A DNA stretch of 35,850 bases from Gloeocapsopsis sp. IPPAS B-1203 (GTDB lineage: Bacteria > Cyanobacteriota > Cyanobacteriia > Cyanobacteriales > Chroococcidiopsidaceae), in the NCBI RefSeq assembly GCF_002749975.1, contig NZ_PEIG01000026.1, positions 1 through 35,850 on the forward strand, given 5' to 3'. Under the pieces are notes generated by a model. The model worked only from the letters and a program-made list of their open reading frames with translations. It did no database searches and had not been told where the DNA came from. Positions 8,973 through 17,962 of this stretch are shown piece by piece (position 1 is the stretch's first letter; each line of letters starts with the position of its first letter). A program made the position numbers and the translations under genes.

Positions 8973-10156
8973 CTTCTTCTTCCAGAGGACTTCGCAAGGC
9001 GCGATGCTTGCGCTATAGCTTCATCTAAACTGTTAACGAGTGGAACTTGCACTGTGGCAAGTTGCTCTTTTGCAGAGTCAAAATCTGCACCTGCAAACCG
9101 CACAATAACGCGAGGTGAGTATGTTTGAGTACGAGATTTGTTAGTCGTCATCCGTTCTCGACGTTGTACGAAACTGACAATAACTTGCGCTAGTTCTGTG
9201 GGTGTCGGAACTGTGCCAAGAATATTGACTAAGACGACTTGAATATTTTTCTGTTCGCTCAAAAATTCTAGTCCTTGCTGCAGGCGATCCTTAAAGCTTG
9301 GTGTTGTTGAGTTCCAACTTCTGCCATGTCCAATGTTGAGACAACTTGCTGGCTGACTTCCTGCATCTGTGAGTAAATCCATTGTTGCCATGACTAAACC
9401 AGCGCCGTTACCCAAAACTGCAATGTTACCTGAGGGTTCTACTTCGTCCCAAGTTCCTAACTCTAGCGAATACTTGCGTCTCTTCTCACGCTGTGCCATT
9501 TTCTCTGCCATCGCTGCGACATCAGGATGACGCGCGATCGCGCGATCGTTCACGGTGACTTTGCCATCGAGTGCCATCAGTTCGCCGGTTGAACTGACAC
9601 CAAGAGGATTAATTTCTACTAAATCTAAATCTTTCTGCACAAACAACTGATACATTTTCTCGATGATGCCACTGACTGTTTGAATCAACGGTCCTTGTAG
9701 ACCCATTTTGATTGTTAAACGTCGCGCATAAAATGGAGAAAATTCTTGCTCAACAACAACTTGTTGTAAAAGTTCGGGTGCTGATTCAACATCAATCCCA
9801 CCTTGCACAGATCCTAAAAGTAGCGGTCGATGTGCTGCTGCATCCAAGACTACGGCTAAATAAAACTCCTGATCAGCATCATATTTTGCTTCGGCTAGCA
9901 ATACTTCAGGTAACTCCCCCAAAATTGATAGGTGAAAGATAGTTTGCGCAGCAGCGATCGCATCAATTGTATTTGTGACAAATCTAACTCCCCCAGCCCT
10001 TCCTCTCCCACCAACACGTACTTGTGACTTGAGTACCACTGGATAAGGAATCTTTAGCCGCTTAATATCTCCAGGACGGTCAATACGTTGTGATGGCAAG
10101 ACAGGTATGCCCATCTCCCGAAACCATTCTTTTGCTTGATACTCTAATACATCCAT
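8969..10156 (-). CDS. sucC: Succinyl-CoA ligase (ADP-forming) subunit beta
   Basis: The ATP-grasp beta subunit of succinyl-CoA synthetase. The N-terminal ATP-grasp domain contains MDVLEYQAKE and the conserved SQVRVGGRGRAGGV segment (44-57). LVEINPLGVS lies near residues 180-190, where the family has its Mg-binding Glu/Asn, and is followed by ALDGKV. The C-terminal ligase domain has GNGAGLVMATMDL and GHGRSWNST (the family usually has GGGAT there), then VNILGTV. The 395-residue length is typical. It is the first gene of the sucC-sucD operon. In cyanobacteria, which generally lack 2-oxoglutarate dehydrogenase, its flux direction is uncertain. Confidence 0.92.
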   Translation of the reverse strand: MDVLEYQAKEWFREMGIPVLPSQRIDRPGDIKRLKIPYPVVLKSQVRVGGRGRAGGVRFVTNTIDAIAAAQTIFHLSILGELPEVLLAEAKYDADQEFYLAVVLDAAAHRPLLLGSVQGGIDVESAPELLQQVVVEQEFSPFYARRLTIKMGLQGPLIQTVSGIIEKMYQLFVQKDLDLVEINPLGVSSTGELMALDGKVTVNDRAIARHPDVAAMAEKMAQREKRRKYSLELGTWDEVEPSGNIAVLGNGAGLVMATMDLLTDAGSQPASCLNIGHGRSWNSTTPSFKDRLQQGLEFLSEQKNIQVVLVNILGTVPTPTELAQVIVSFVQRRERMTTNKSRTQTYSPRVIVRFAGADFDSAKEQLATVQVPLVNSLDEAIAQASRLAKSSGRRR

Positions 10157-10340
10157 GTTTTAGCTTGCAGCACTTAGACTTATGAAGGGTTAGGAGTTAG
10201 GGAACGCGCTTCGTAGACCTTCGGTTGGAAAGTTAGTGAAATACTGATTCATACTTTAACGTATCGTCTGAAACCTATTTGTTATAGCTGATAACTAAAT
10301 TACTCAAAGCAATTTCAACTCGCATAAATTATACAACTTC

Positions 10341-11246
10341 CTATTCTTCCCTAAATGCACCATTTTGCCATTCTTTTGCTACCAGATTTATACCATAGAA
10401 GTGCTGCCAAAATTTGTCTACTATTTTGATTGGCAATACTTTAGTCATTAAGAATAGCAGGATTCTGCCACCCGTAGCGGCGATGTAACGCGGACGTGGG
10501 TTAGGTGCGCTTAAGGCTTTGATAATGACTTTAGCAACGCGTTCTGATGTCCAAGCTTGGCTGCTTGTTTGTTTTTCTAAGTCTTTAAGCTTAGCAAATG
10601 CCGCACGATAGGGGCTTTTTTCTGGTGCAACAATACTTTTCTCTACCGCTTGGGCTGCTGCTGCAAAAAAGTTAGTACTGACAGGTCCTGGTTCAATGAC
10701 ACAGACTTTAATATTGAACGGTTCGAGTTCCATCCGCAAAGCATCACTCACTCCTTCCAAAGCAAATTTAGAGGAACTATATAAACCTCCAAAAGGGAAC
10801 GCTAGTCTACCTCCTAGTGAACTAATATTGATAATTCTGCCGCCACCTTGGTGCCGCATTTGCGGTATAACAGCACGAATCAGCGCTAGTGGTCCAATGA
10901 TGTTGACTTGAAATTGCCTTTGAATTGCTGCTGTGGGAATTAATTCTACAGGTCCCATTTGTCCGTAACCGGCATTATTGACTAAAGCGTCAATGCGACC
11001 AAAGTGCGCGATCGCTTTTTGAGCAAGTGCTTCTACCTGCTCAATATTCTCTAAGTCACAGGAAACGACTAACACTTCGGCTCCAGCTTTCCGGCAAAGT
11101 GTTGCCAGGGTTTCGAGTTTTTCAATATTACGAGCTGCGATAACTAACCGAATTCCCATAAATCGTTGCGCTAAAAGTTGCGCCAGCGCTGCACCAATTC
11201 CACTTGATGCACCAGTAATAACTACTACTTGTTCTGATAAAGGCAT
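10341..11246 (-). CDS. Short-chain dehydrogenase/reductase (classical SDR)
   Basis: A 301-residue NAD(P)-dependent oxidoreductase of the classical SDR family. The cofactor motif TGASSGIG (11-18), the structural NNAG (90-93) and the catalytic set S142/S143, Y156 and K160 (YSSSK) are all in place. The basic residue R39 after the second strand (AARN) favours NADP(H), which is inference. The C-terminal hydrophobic stretch near residues 257-275 (ILLFLMTKVLPIKIV) resembles the membrane-associated tail of SDRs acting on lipids or retinoid-like substrates. The substrate is unknown. It is transcribed divergently from the kinase gene at 11441, with about 195 bp between. Confidence 0.9.
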   Translation of the reverse strand: MPLSEQVVVITGASSGIGAALAQLLAQRFMGIRLVIAARNIEKLETLATLCRKAGAEVLVVSCDLENIEQVEALAQKAIAHFGRIDALVNNAGYGQMGPVELIPTAAIQRQFQVNIIGPLALIRAVIPQMRHQGGGRIINISSLGGRLAFPFGGLYSSSKFALEGVSDALRMELEPFNIKVCVIEPGPVSTNFFAAAAQAVEKSIVAPEKSPYRAAFAKLKDLEKQTSSQAWTSERVAKVIIKALSAPNPRPRYIAATGGRILLFLMTKVLPIKIVDKFWQHFYGINLVAKEWQNGAFREE

Positions 11247-11440
11247 AGTCGATTTAAATTTTATTTTGAATGTAAAGTCGTATTACTACTCAAATTCTTT
11301 TAATAACTCAGGAATGATTTTAAAATTTTGATACTAACTCTGTCTTATCTCTGAAGTGAGAAGTTAAAGACTTTATTTACATCCATAACATCAAGACTTA
11401 CAAGTGATAATCTGAAAAAATCAGTGATTAAAAGACAAAG

Positions 11441-13216
11441 ATGCCGCCACTTTTAAACAATCGCTATCTGATAATTAGCTCTCTAGGAAGCGGTGGTTTT
11501 GGTAATACTTTCTTAGTAGAAGACACTCATATGCCTTCTAGGCGTCGCTGCGTGCTCAAGCAACTGAAACCCATTAGTAACAGTCCTCAAGTTTACCAAA
11601 TGGTTCAAGAGCTTTTTTGGCAAGAGGCTGCCATATTGGAAACCCTGGGCGAGCAGCACAATCAAATTCCTAAATTGTATGCCTACTTTGCAGAAGCAGG
11701 TTATTTTTACTTAGTCCAAGAACTCATCGAAGGGACAACTCTAGAGCAAAAAGTCCAAGCAGAAGGATTACTTCCCGAAAATTTAGTTAAGGACATCGTA
11801 GCGAGTGTTTTAGCTGTACTAGAGGTCATTCATGCCAGAAAAATTATTCACAGAGACATCAAGCCTGCCAATATTATGTGGCGTCGATGGGATAGCAAAC
11901 CCGTCTTGATTGATTTTGGTGCAGTTAAACAGTTAGTCAATATTGAAATCAATTCTCAAGGTCAAACAAGAAGCTTAAGTGTGATTGGTACACCAGGTTT
12001 TATGCCTCCAGAACAGGCAGCAGGTAGACCAGTTTATGCTAGCGATTTGTATAGTCTAGGAATGACGGCAATTTATTTGCTGACTGGTAGAACACCTCAA
12101 CAGTTGGACATAAACCCGCAAACAGGAGAAATTGGCTGGCGCAGATACGCTGCTAGTATCAGTCCTGACTTTGCGGCAGTATTAGACAAGGCAATTCAAC
12201 CGCATATAGGCGATCGCTACACCACTGCCCAAGAAATGCAATCTGCTTTGTTACGCTCTACGCAGCACTTTCTCTCAAATCCTTTTTCTGGGCAACGCAG
12301 AACAAACACGACAAAAACTCAGACTTCGGGTAATAGTCAACTTCCTGTAGGAGTTATTGCTGGTAGTTTAATAGTTGCATCCTCAATAGCTGGATTTTTT
12401 GTATATAGATTTAATTCTTTCTCACCAAAAATTCTTAATGGTGAATATTCAAGAGAAGTCAATTCTTTAGCTTTTAGCTTTGATGGAAGTACTCTTGCTA
12501 GTGGTGGTAGAGATAGGAAAATTAATTTATGGAACTTGCGTAGTGAAGAATTACTCAATACTTTTGGAGAAAAGATCAATAAAAATAATATTACAGCTAT
12601 TGCGTTTAGTAACGATGGAAAATTTTTTTTTAGCGGTGACTCAAGCGGCACTATTAAAATTTGGCATCGTAGTAATAGTAATCAATCTATAGGAGAACAA
12701 AAGCTGGCACATACTTCAATAATTACTTCTTTAGCTTTTAGCACTTCACCAGATATTCTCGTAAGTGGTGACTCAAATGGTACTATCAAGACTTGGGATG
12801 TTATAAATCGAGATCAAACTGTTGAACTCCAAGAACGATTTGCGCATGAAAAGCACTCTGGAAATAGAGTTACTGCTATTGCTATTCATCCCACAGGTAG
12901 TAAAACTGTAGCGAGTGGGGACTCTCAAGGCTTAATCAAGATTTGGAATATAGATACTGGAAAAGCAAAATTTTCTCTCCAAGAAGCACACACCAACACA
13001 GTTTTATCAATTGCTATCAGAACTGATGGAAATTTAGTAAGTGTCAGTCGTGACGGAACAATCAAATCATGGAATTTACAAGAGAGTCAAGCAATTCTTA
13101 ATAGTGAAAAACCTTTTAATTATTCAGATACATTTCATTCTCTTGCGATTAGTCCTCAAGGTAATAGCTTTGCTATTAGTAATAACGAGCAAATTGAGAT
13201 TTTGCTAATTAAGTAA
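11441..13216 (+). CDS. Ser/Thr protein kinase with TM helix and C-terminal WD40 domain
   Basis: A 591-residue Hanks-type kinase. The kinase domain (about 8-275) has the glycine loop LGSGGFGN (15-22), ATP-binding K40, catalytic HRDIKPAN (D139), Mg-binding DFG (158-160) and the APE-like GTPGFMPPEQ. A single TM helix (about 303-324, VGVIAGSLIVASSIAGFFVY) separates it from five to six degenerate WD40 repeats that run to the C-terminus. By topology the propeller would lie outside the cytoplasm and could act as a sensor, as PASTA domains do in PknB (inference). It heads a region rich in FHA proteins, whose phosphothreonine-reading domains are natural partners of such kinases. It converges with the FHA-flavoprotein gene, with 25 bp between. 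Confidence 0.92.
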   Translation: MPPLLNNRYLIISSLGSGGFGNTFLVEDTHMPSRRRCVLKQLKPISNSPQVYQMVQELFWQEAAILETLGEQHNQIPKLYAYFAEAGYFYLVQELIEGTTLEQKVQAEGLLPENLVKDIVASVLAVLEVIHARKIIHRDIKPANIMWRRWDSKPVLIDFGAVKQLVNIEINSQGQTRSLSVIGTPGFMPPEQAAGRPVYASDLYSLGMTAIYLLTGRTPQQLDINPQTGEIGWRRYAASISPDFAAVLDKAIQPHIGDRYTTAQEMQSALLRSTQHFLSNPFSGQRRTNTTKTQTSGNSQLPVGVIAGSLIVASSIAGFFVYRFNSFSPKILNGEYSREVNSLAFSFDGSTLASGGRDRKINLWNLRSEELLNTFGEKINKNNITAIAFSNDGKFFFSGDSSGTIKIWHRSNSNQSIGEQKLAHTSIITSLAFSTSPDILVSGDSNGTIKTWDVINRDQTVELQERFAHEKHSGNRVTAIAIHPTGSKTVASGDSQGLIKIWNIDTGKAKFSLQEAHTNTVLSIAIRTDGNLVSVSRDGTIKSWNLQESQAILNSEKPFNYSDTFHSLAISPQGNSFAISNNEQIEILLIK

Positions 13217-13241
13217 AAGTCATTAAGAATAAATTTTTAAC

Positions 13242-15191
13242 CTACACAGGTGACTGATTTGTTATCCATTTGCACCATTGGCTAAAAGAACTGAAACAAT
13301 TTAAACGATGCATTCCAGGGGCGCGCACTGCTGCGAGACTAGCGGCGGAACGCAAAGCGGCATATTGCAAACCTAAAAAGCTATCTACTGCTGCATAAGA
13401 ACCGCCCAGAGTAATTGCTCCCGCAGCATACATACGTCCTTTACCAGACCGCATTTCTTTAATTTCAAAATCATTAGCAACTGCTAAACGCCCTAAATGA
13501 TTGAGGGGAAGATTGTAATGAGTCACGAGATCGTCTAACAGAGGATTTGACTTTGCTTTCGCTTCTAAACCAGTAGCATCGATAATAAAGTCTGCTTGCA
13601 GCTTAATTTGTCCTTGTAAATCCTTACCTTTAATATGCGTGATGGTATTTTGCTGTTCCCTTTCTACCCGTTCTACTTCACCAAAGGTAATTTGATACCA
13701 ACCTTGACTAATCCCTTCTTGCACAATACGTCGCCAGTCAGAACGTGCAGCAGTAGTCGTACCGCCCCAGTCTTTTAGTAGCTGCTGGCGTTGTTGAGGG
13801 GAAGCATTTTCTAATATAGCCCGCAATTCGCCACCCCAACAGGCTTTGGGCCAGTTAAATGGTTGAAATTCGTAGTGATTTTCTACTTGGCGTTGGGCTG
13901 CACCAAATTTGTTACCTTGCGATTTAGGCGATCGCATCAAGTGCAAAACAAAAATATTTCGGTTGCGCTGTCGCACTTCATAAATACGTTGCACAATTCG
14001 CGAAGCGACAATACCCCGACCGCGAATTAATACAGTTCCGCCATAACGTTCTAAGTGTTTGTAGACGTGTTCGTGTTGTTCGTAAGCATTAACAACAGAC
14101 TTAAAGTCTTGCGTTTTTTCGCGGTATTTTTGCAAATCAGGAAGAAACTGAATTGCTGGATATCCGGTTGCTAAGTGTACGTAGCGTGCCAACACAATAG
14201 CGCGATCGCGGTGGTTACTACTAGAACACGAGTAGGCGATCGCATATCTTCCATCATCTGTTTTGCGAATAGCGCGGACGCGTCCGTAGCGAAAGATTTG
14301 TTGCCAACCAATTCGCTTTGCTTCTCGATCTATTGAGTCAAAAACGTTGCCAGCGCGGGGAGTATAAGTTTCTGCTAGTGTTGGTTCAGCAAACACTTGC
14401 CACAGGTACTGCAACGCTGAATTAATTTTACCTTTATACAAGTCTCGCCACGCTTCTCGGATTGCATAACTAGGCCAGCCCCAAATATTATCAGGACAAG
14501 AATCTGAATTAGAACGTAACCTTTCGTGCAGAGGAATTTGCGAATTCAAACACAGTCTTTGATAACGCGCATAAGGTTGCTTTTCTAATCCAATTGCGAC
14601 AATCTGACGAACTTTTACACCAAAAATTCTTAAAAAATCAACCCAAATAAAGCTACCTAATCCTGCCCCGATCGCTGCATAATCAATTTGATAGACAGGA
14701 AGGTTTGTTGCATATAAATCTCGTACTGAAACTTGCTGCGACTGAAATATTGTTGGAGGAAAATCACTTGTTGCTGTGATTGTGCGTTGCAATTCTGGTT
14801 CCGGTAGATCGGTATCTGGATGAAATGAAATCACTGAATCGGTTTTTAAGCTACTAGAAACAAACGTGACAGCGATCGTATAATCGCCCATCTGCAACTG
14901 ATCGCCATGATTCAATACACCCCGATTCACACGTATCCCATTAATAAAAGTGCCACTTTGGCTTTGATTTGTTACTACTAATTGTCCTTTTTCAAACAGA
15001 ATCAGAGCATGAAAGCGAGAAACTTGATTACTTTCTAATACAAATTGCGAGACGCGATCGCCGTGAATTGTACTCGGCATTTTAGACAGTTCGCGTCCAA
15101 TAGTGATTGGTAATTTTAGTCTTAATTCTTGCTGTTCTTTTGTTATTGGATCTACCCAATTCAGTTGAATTTGCCTAGAATCAGGATTCAT
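13242..15191 (-). CDS. FHA domain fused to FAD/NAD(P)-binding oxidoreductase
   Basis: A 649-residue fusion protein. Residues 1-115 form an FHA phosphothreonine-binding domain: GRE (32-34), SRFH (58-61) and SGTFING (79-85) hold the expected Gly-Arg, Ser...His and Asn positions. After a linker, an FAD-type Rossmann motif, AAIGAGLGS (172-180), begins a domain like FAD-dependent monooxygenases of the lysine/ornithine N-hydroxylase type. It has a second nucleotide fold at GGTVLIRGRGIVAS, then ADFIIDATG and a C-terminal YAAGAITLGGS segment near 600. No membrane segment is seen. It lies 10 bp downstream of the small FHA gene, and its AAAGGAAAG ribosome-binding site overlaps that gene's stop. The substrate is unknown. 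The FHA part suggests kinase-dependent recruitment. Confidence 0.82.
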   Translation of the reverse strand: MNPDSRQIQLNWVDPITKEQQELRLKLPITIGRELSKMPSTIHGDRVSQFVLESNQVSRFHALILFEKGQLVVTNQSQSGTFINGIRVNRGVLNHGDQLQMGDYTIAVTFVSSSLKTDSVISFHPDTDLPEPELQRTITATSDFPPTIFQSQQVSVRDLYATNLPVYQIDYAAIGAGLGSFIWVDFLRIFGVKVRQIVAIGLEKQPYARYQRLCLNSQIPLHERLRSNSDSCPDNIWGWPSYAIREAWRDLYKGKINSALQYLWQVFAEPTLAETYTPRAGNVFDSIDREAKRIGWQQIFRYGRVRAIRKTDDGRYAIAYSCSSSNHRDRAIVLARYVHLATGYPAIQFLPDLQKYREKTQDFKSVVNAYEQHEHVYKHLERYGGTVLIRGRGIVASRIVQRIYEVRQRNRNIFVLHLMRSPKSQGNKFGAAQRQVENHYEFQPFNWPKACWGGELRAILENASPQQRQQLLKDWGGTTTAARSDWRRIVQEGISQGWYQITFGEVERVEREQQNTITHIKGKDLQGQIKLQADFIIDATGLEAKAKSNPLLDDLVTHYNLPLNHLGRLAVANDFEIKEMRSGKGRMYAAGAITLGGSYAAVDSFLGLQYAALRSAASLAAVRAPGMHRLNCFSSFSQWCKWITNQSPV

Positions 15192-15201
15192 AATCTTTCC
15201 T

Positions 15202-15684
15202 TTAATATTTAGCTGCTAAAACACTTTCTGCTGCTGCTAGGGAAGTACCATCCCAAGGACAGCCTATATTTAGTCGTTCATAAGGTAAATTACGACGACA
15301 TTTAGGACAGATTAAACTATAGGTAATTTTTTGAAGCGAACTATTGCCAAAAGATAGAGAAACTGCTAATACTTTTAGTTCTATGTTTCCTAGATAAATA
15401 ATACTGCCTTTACTTAATGCAACTTCACCTTGAATTAATTTTTTACTATTAATAATTGGAGGATTACTTGCTCTCAAGTTGCGTAGATAAAAGTTATTGT
15501 GTTTAGGATTAAAAAAGATTTCTACGTGTAGTGCTGATATTGTTGGATGCTGAATAATAATGTCACACCGCGAAGGGTCGCGTCCAATTCTTACAGCTCC
15601 TGGGTGCTTGCTGAGTGGGCGATCGCGAATTTTTTGAGTGACTAACCGTCCTGCTTGCATCCAACCTAAAGTTAATTCGTTCAT
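15202..15684 (-). CDS. Small FHA-domain protein with C-terminal cysteine knuckle
   Basis: A 160-residue protein. The start is placed at the ATG at 15684 (MNELTLGW) because the FHA homology begins there. A longer reading frame upstream to 15807 encodes a low-quality extension. The FHA core has IGRDPSRCD (33-41), TISALH (S50, H53) and an Asn-containing loop SNPPIINS in place of SNGTFVNG. After it comes a ribbon-like tail, CPKC (126-129) then GCPWDG (C142, D145), which could bind zinc with three Cys and one further ligand (inference). It is the first gene of a two-gene operon with the FHA-flavoprotein, 10 bp downstream. It probably acts as a phosphothreonine-reading adaptor. Confidence 0.78.
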   Translation of the reverse strand: MNELTLGWMQAGRLVTQKIRDRPLSKHPGAVRIGRDPSRCDIIIQHPTISALHVEIFFNPKHNNFYLRNLRASNPPIINSKKLIQGEVALSKGSIIYLGNIELKVLAVSLSFGNSSLQKITYSLICPKCRRNLPYERLNIGCPWDGTSLAAAESVLAAKY

Positions 15685-15902
15685 GGTTTTGATAGTCAAT
15701 ATTTTGATTTGCGTTTTTGGTTTCACGCATCTATAGAAAAATATAATTGCTAGAGTTAGTGCACATATATCAATCCTATTTGAGTTGTGAAAATTATTTT
15801 TTAGCAAACTATTCTAGATGCACAGAGAAGAATAAAGGGAGGTATTCACGAATGAATTAGAACTGCTATGGCTCAACGAACTAAACTTACAAGTTGATAC
15901 AG

Positions 15903-17165
15903 TTACTTACTTAATACTAGTTTTTCAGCAATACGCTTGCTAAATAAATCAGTTATTAATGGACCAGCTAAGCAAGTCACTACAATATAAGCAATAACAA
16001 CATTAAAAATTCCTTCATCAATTAAGTTAGCACTCTTACCAAATACTGCAATAACTAATACCAAAGCAGCACGAGACATTGTTAAACCAAAAACTGTCAT
16101 TATTTCTGTAAAAGAAAACTTAAAAGCTAGTCCAGCTAACCATGATGCTAAAAACTTAGCACCAATAGCTCCGGCGATCGCAAAACAAGCTACTCCTAAA
16201 TATTCAGGCTTGGTAAAAAATATCTTAGGATTGGATAAAATACCAACAGTCACTAAGAAAATAGGAATAAATAAGCTATTACCAACAAACTCAACTTGTT
16301 TCATTAAAGGACTTTGTAGCGGTACCAAACGATTAAGTGCAAGCCCAGCAATAAATGCTCCAACAATGGGGTCAATTCCTATAATCAAAGTAGCCGAAGC
16401 AACAACAAACAAGCAGGTAAGAACAAAAACAAATTGGGTAGATAATTCGGTGTTTTTGTCTAAAACCAAACGTCCTATTTTAGGAATTTCCCAAAGAGAA
16501 ACTATAACCAATAAAGGCAATAAAAATAAAAGCTTAATCCATAAAAACGCCCCAACACTAGCACTATGAATAGACTGTACAATTGACAGACTTGTTAAAG
16601 TGAGAACTGACGTCACAATAGTACCGCCAACTGCAACTGATACTATTTCTTGTTGTGCTATTCCGAGTCGCGCCACGATGGGATAAGACACGAGAGTATG
16701 CGGAGAGTAAAGAATTCCTAAAAGCACAGCAGCAAGCAAACTAGAAGTAATAAGCTGACCAGATAAAAAGCCTACATAAAAGGGAATTCCAAATGTGAGT
16801 AAACCAAAGATTAATACGCGCAGCCCTAAGCGTTTCATCTTTGTCAAATTCATCTGCATTCCTGCTATGAGCATGATATAAAGTAGACCAAATTTTTCTA
16901 AACCTTGCAGAAGTGATTGGCGATGCAAAAGTAATTGTTGAGATTGTTCTATATCTAAGGATGATACTCCTGCAATACCTCGATCTAAGATACCTAAAAT
17001 ATTTGTACCTAAAACTGTACCTAAAAGAATCAAAACCACTAACGATGGAATTCGTAAAATTGTGGCGATCGCAGGTGCAATCCAAATAGTAAGTAATAAA
17101 ACTCCAAAAATATAAACTGGATCTACGAGTGGTAGATTCTGATACACATTAAGCATAGCTACCAT
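15903..17165 (-). CDS. Cation/proton antiporter (CPA2, Kef/NapA-like)
   Basis: A 420-residue integral membrane transporter with about 12 hydrophobic segments and no cytoplasmic RCK/TrkA tail. Family features include IPSLVVLILLGTVLG near the N-terminus, LIAGMQMNLTKMK (residues about 100-112) and GIDPIVGAFIAGLALNRL in the second half. The GIDPIVGAF segment carries the acidic residue in the discontinuous-helix region. Such proteins exchange Na+ or K+ for H+ across the plasma or thylakoid membrane. Two ATGs four codons apart are possible starts, neither with a good ribosome-binding site. It follows the 141-residue membrane protein gene by 50 bp on the same strand, so the two are probably co-transcribed. 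The ion specificity cannot be read. Confidence 0.88.
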   Translation of the reverse strand: MVAMLNVYQNLPLVDPVYIFGVLLLTIWIAPAIATILRIPSLVVLILLGTVLGTNILGILDRGIAGVSSLDIEQSQQLLLHRQSLLQGLEKFGLLYIMLIAGMQMNLTKMKRLGLRVLIFGLLTFGIPFYVGFLSGQLITSSLLAAVLLGILYSPHTLVSYPIVARLGIAQQEIVSVAVGGTIVTSVLTLTSLSIVQSIHSASVGAFLWIKLLFLLPLLVIVSLWEIPKIGRLVLDKNTELSTQFVFVLTCLFVVASATLIIGIDPIVGAFIAGLALNRLVPLQSPLMKQVEFVGNSLFIPIFLVTVGILSNPKIFFTKPEYLGVACFAIAGAIGAKFLASWLAGLAFKFSFTEIMTVFGLTMSRAALVLVIAVFGKSANLIDEGIFNVVIAYIVVTCLAGPLITDLFSKRIAEKLVLSK

Positions 17166-17215
17166 AATTACTGCATCTAAAATTTCAACAATATCAAGAT
17201 TTATCTAAAGAAGAA

Positions 17216-17641
17216 TTACAACCACTGTCCACCATGAAAACGCCAGCGTAGGAAGAGAATTCGCATAATTACTTGCGTAGAAATATATACGCTTAGCCAC
17301 ACTAAACTGTAGTGCAACGCGAACCAAAACAGCGAAGTTTCTTGAGGTACTCCTGGTAAATGAAAGATTTTTAAAATTACAGCTAAAAAAGCTGCTTCCC
17401 AAATTCCTGCTAATAGTTGTAAAACTCCTGGCCAATCGCGATCCCAACGAAACTTTTGCAGATAGTCATAAACGACATCCCAAGCTAAACCAAAGATAGC
17501 AACATAGCCAAGTACCCAAAAAAAACTGTCACTTACACCTAATCCGACATAACCTAAAGCGAAAGGAAAGGTTACTAGTATGCCAATAGTAGCCAACAAC
17601 AATAACCGAGTTTGCCAACGACCAAGTAAAGTGAAAGTCAT
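17216..17641 (-). CDS. Small four-TM membrane protein, unknown function
   Basis: A 141-residue protein with four predicted TM helices (about 12-31, 38-56, 70-92 and 103-128) and a conserved-looking polar turn DYLQKFRWDRDWPG. I do not recognise a named domain. It sits 50 bp upstream of the cation/proton antiporter gene on the same strand, so it may be an antiporter accessory protein, by position only. The start is the ATG at 17641, with no strong ribosome-binding site. A second overlapping frame on the same strand (17205-17447) lacks membrane-protein character and is a shadow. Confidence 0.7.
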   Translation of the reverse strand: MTFTLLGRWQTRLLLLATIGILVTFPFALGYVGLGVSDSFFWVLGYVAIFGLAWDVVYDYLQKFRWDRDWPGVLQLLAGIWEAAFLAVILKIFHLPGVPQETSLFWFALHYSLVWLSVYISTQVIMRILFLRWRFHGGQWL

Positions 17642-17962
17642 AATTTTTGTAAGAAACGACAGTTTTTACAGGCGTAACTTATACATTGCACCCGCGAAAT
17701 AACTCGTGAATTTAGTTTTCTAGTTGTAAGGTTTCATGTTTTTTACTTGAGAAGTGCAAGTAACTTGAAATTAGTATCTTACAGTCAACAACTAAAAGCT
17801 TGCAGTTTTGTGCAATTGTGTCGTCTAAAAACTCTGATGCGTACCTGAGTTCACTCAAATATCTTGAAAGAAGAGCAATAGAGAGTGCTGTCTTAGAAAA
17901 CAGAAAACACTTAGTAATAACTAAATAAAAAATTTCCAAACAATGTTTAGAGGACTTTTCTC
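17642..17962. other. Intergenic region before protease-FHA gene
   Basis: A 321-bp AT-rich spacer between divergent genes. A 75-codon minus-strand frame at 17712-17939 exists, but it has no recognisable composition or ribosome-binding site and I do not accept it. TTTAGAGGA just before 17963 is the probable ribosome-binding site of the protease gene. No other element is seen. Confidence 0.55.

Noticed and set aside
15685-15807. 41-residue N-terminal extension of the small FHA protein
   Set aside because: The extension has no FHA homology or ribosome-binding site; the ATG at 15684 fits the domain start.
17205-17447. 80-codon minus-strand frame overlapping the four-TM protein
   Set aside because: The alternative frame (17216-17641) has coherent membrane helices; this one does not.
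17712-17939. 75-codon minus-strand reading frame in the spacer before the protease gene
   Set aside because: No recognisable protein character, no ribosome-binding site and AT-rich spacer composition; likely chance.
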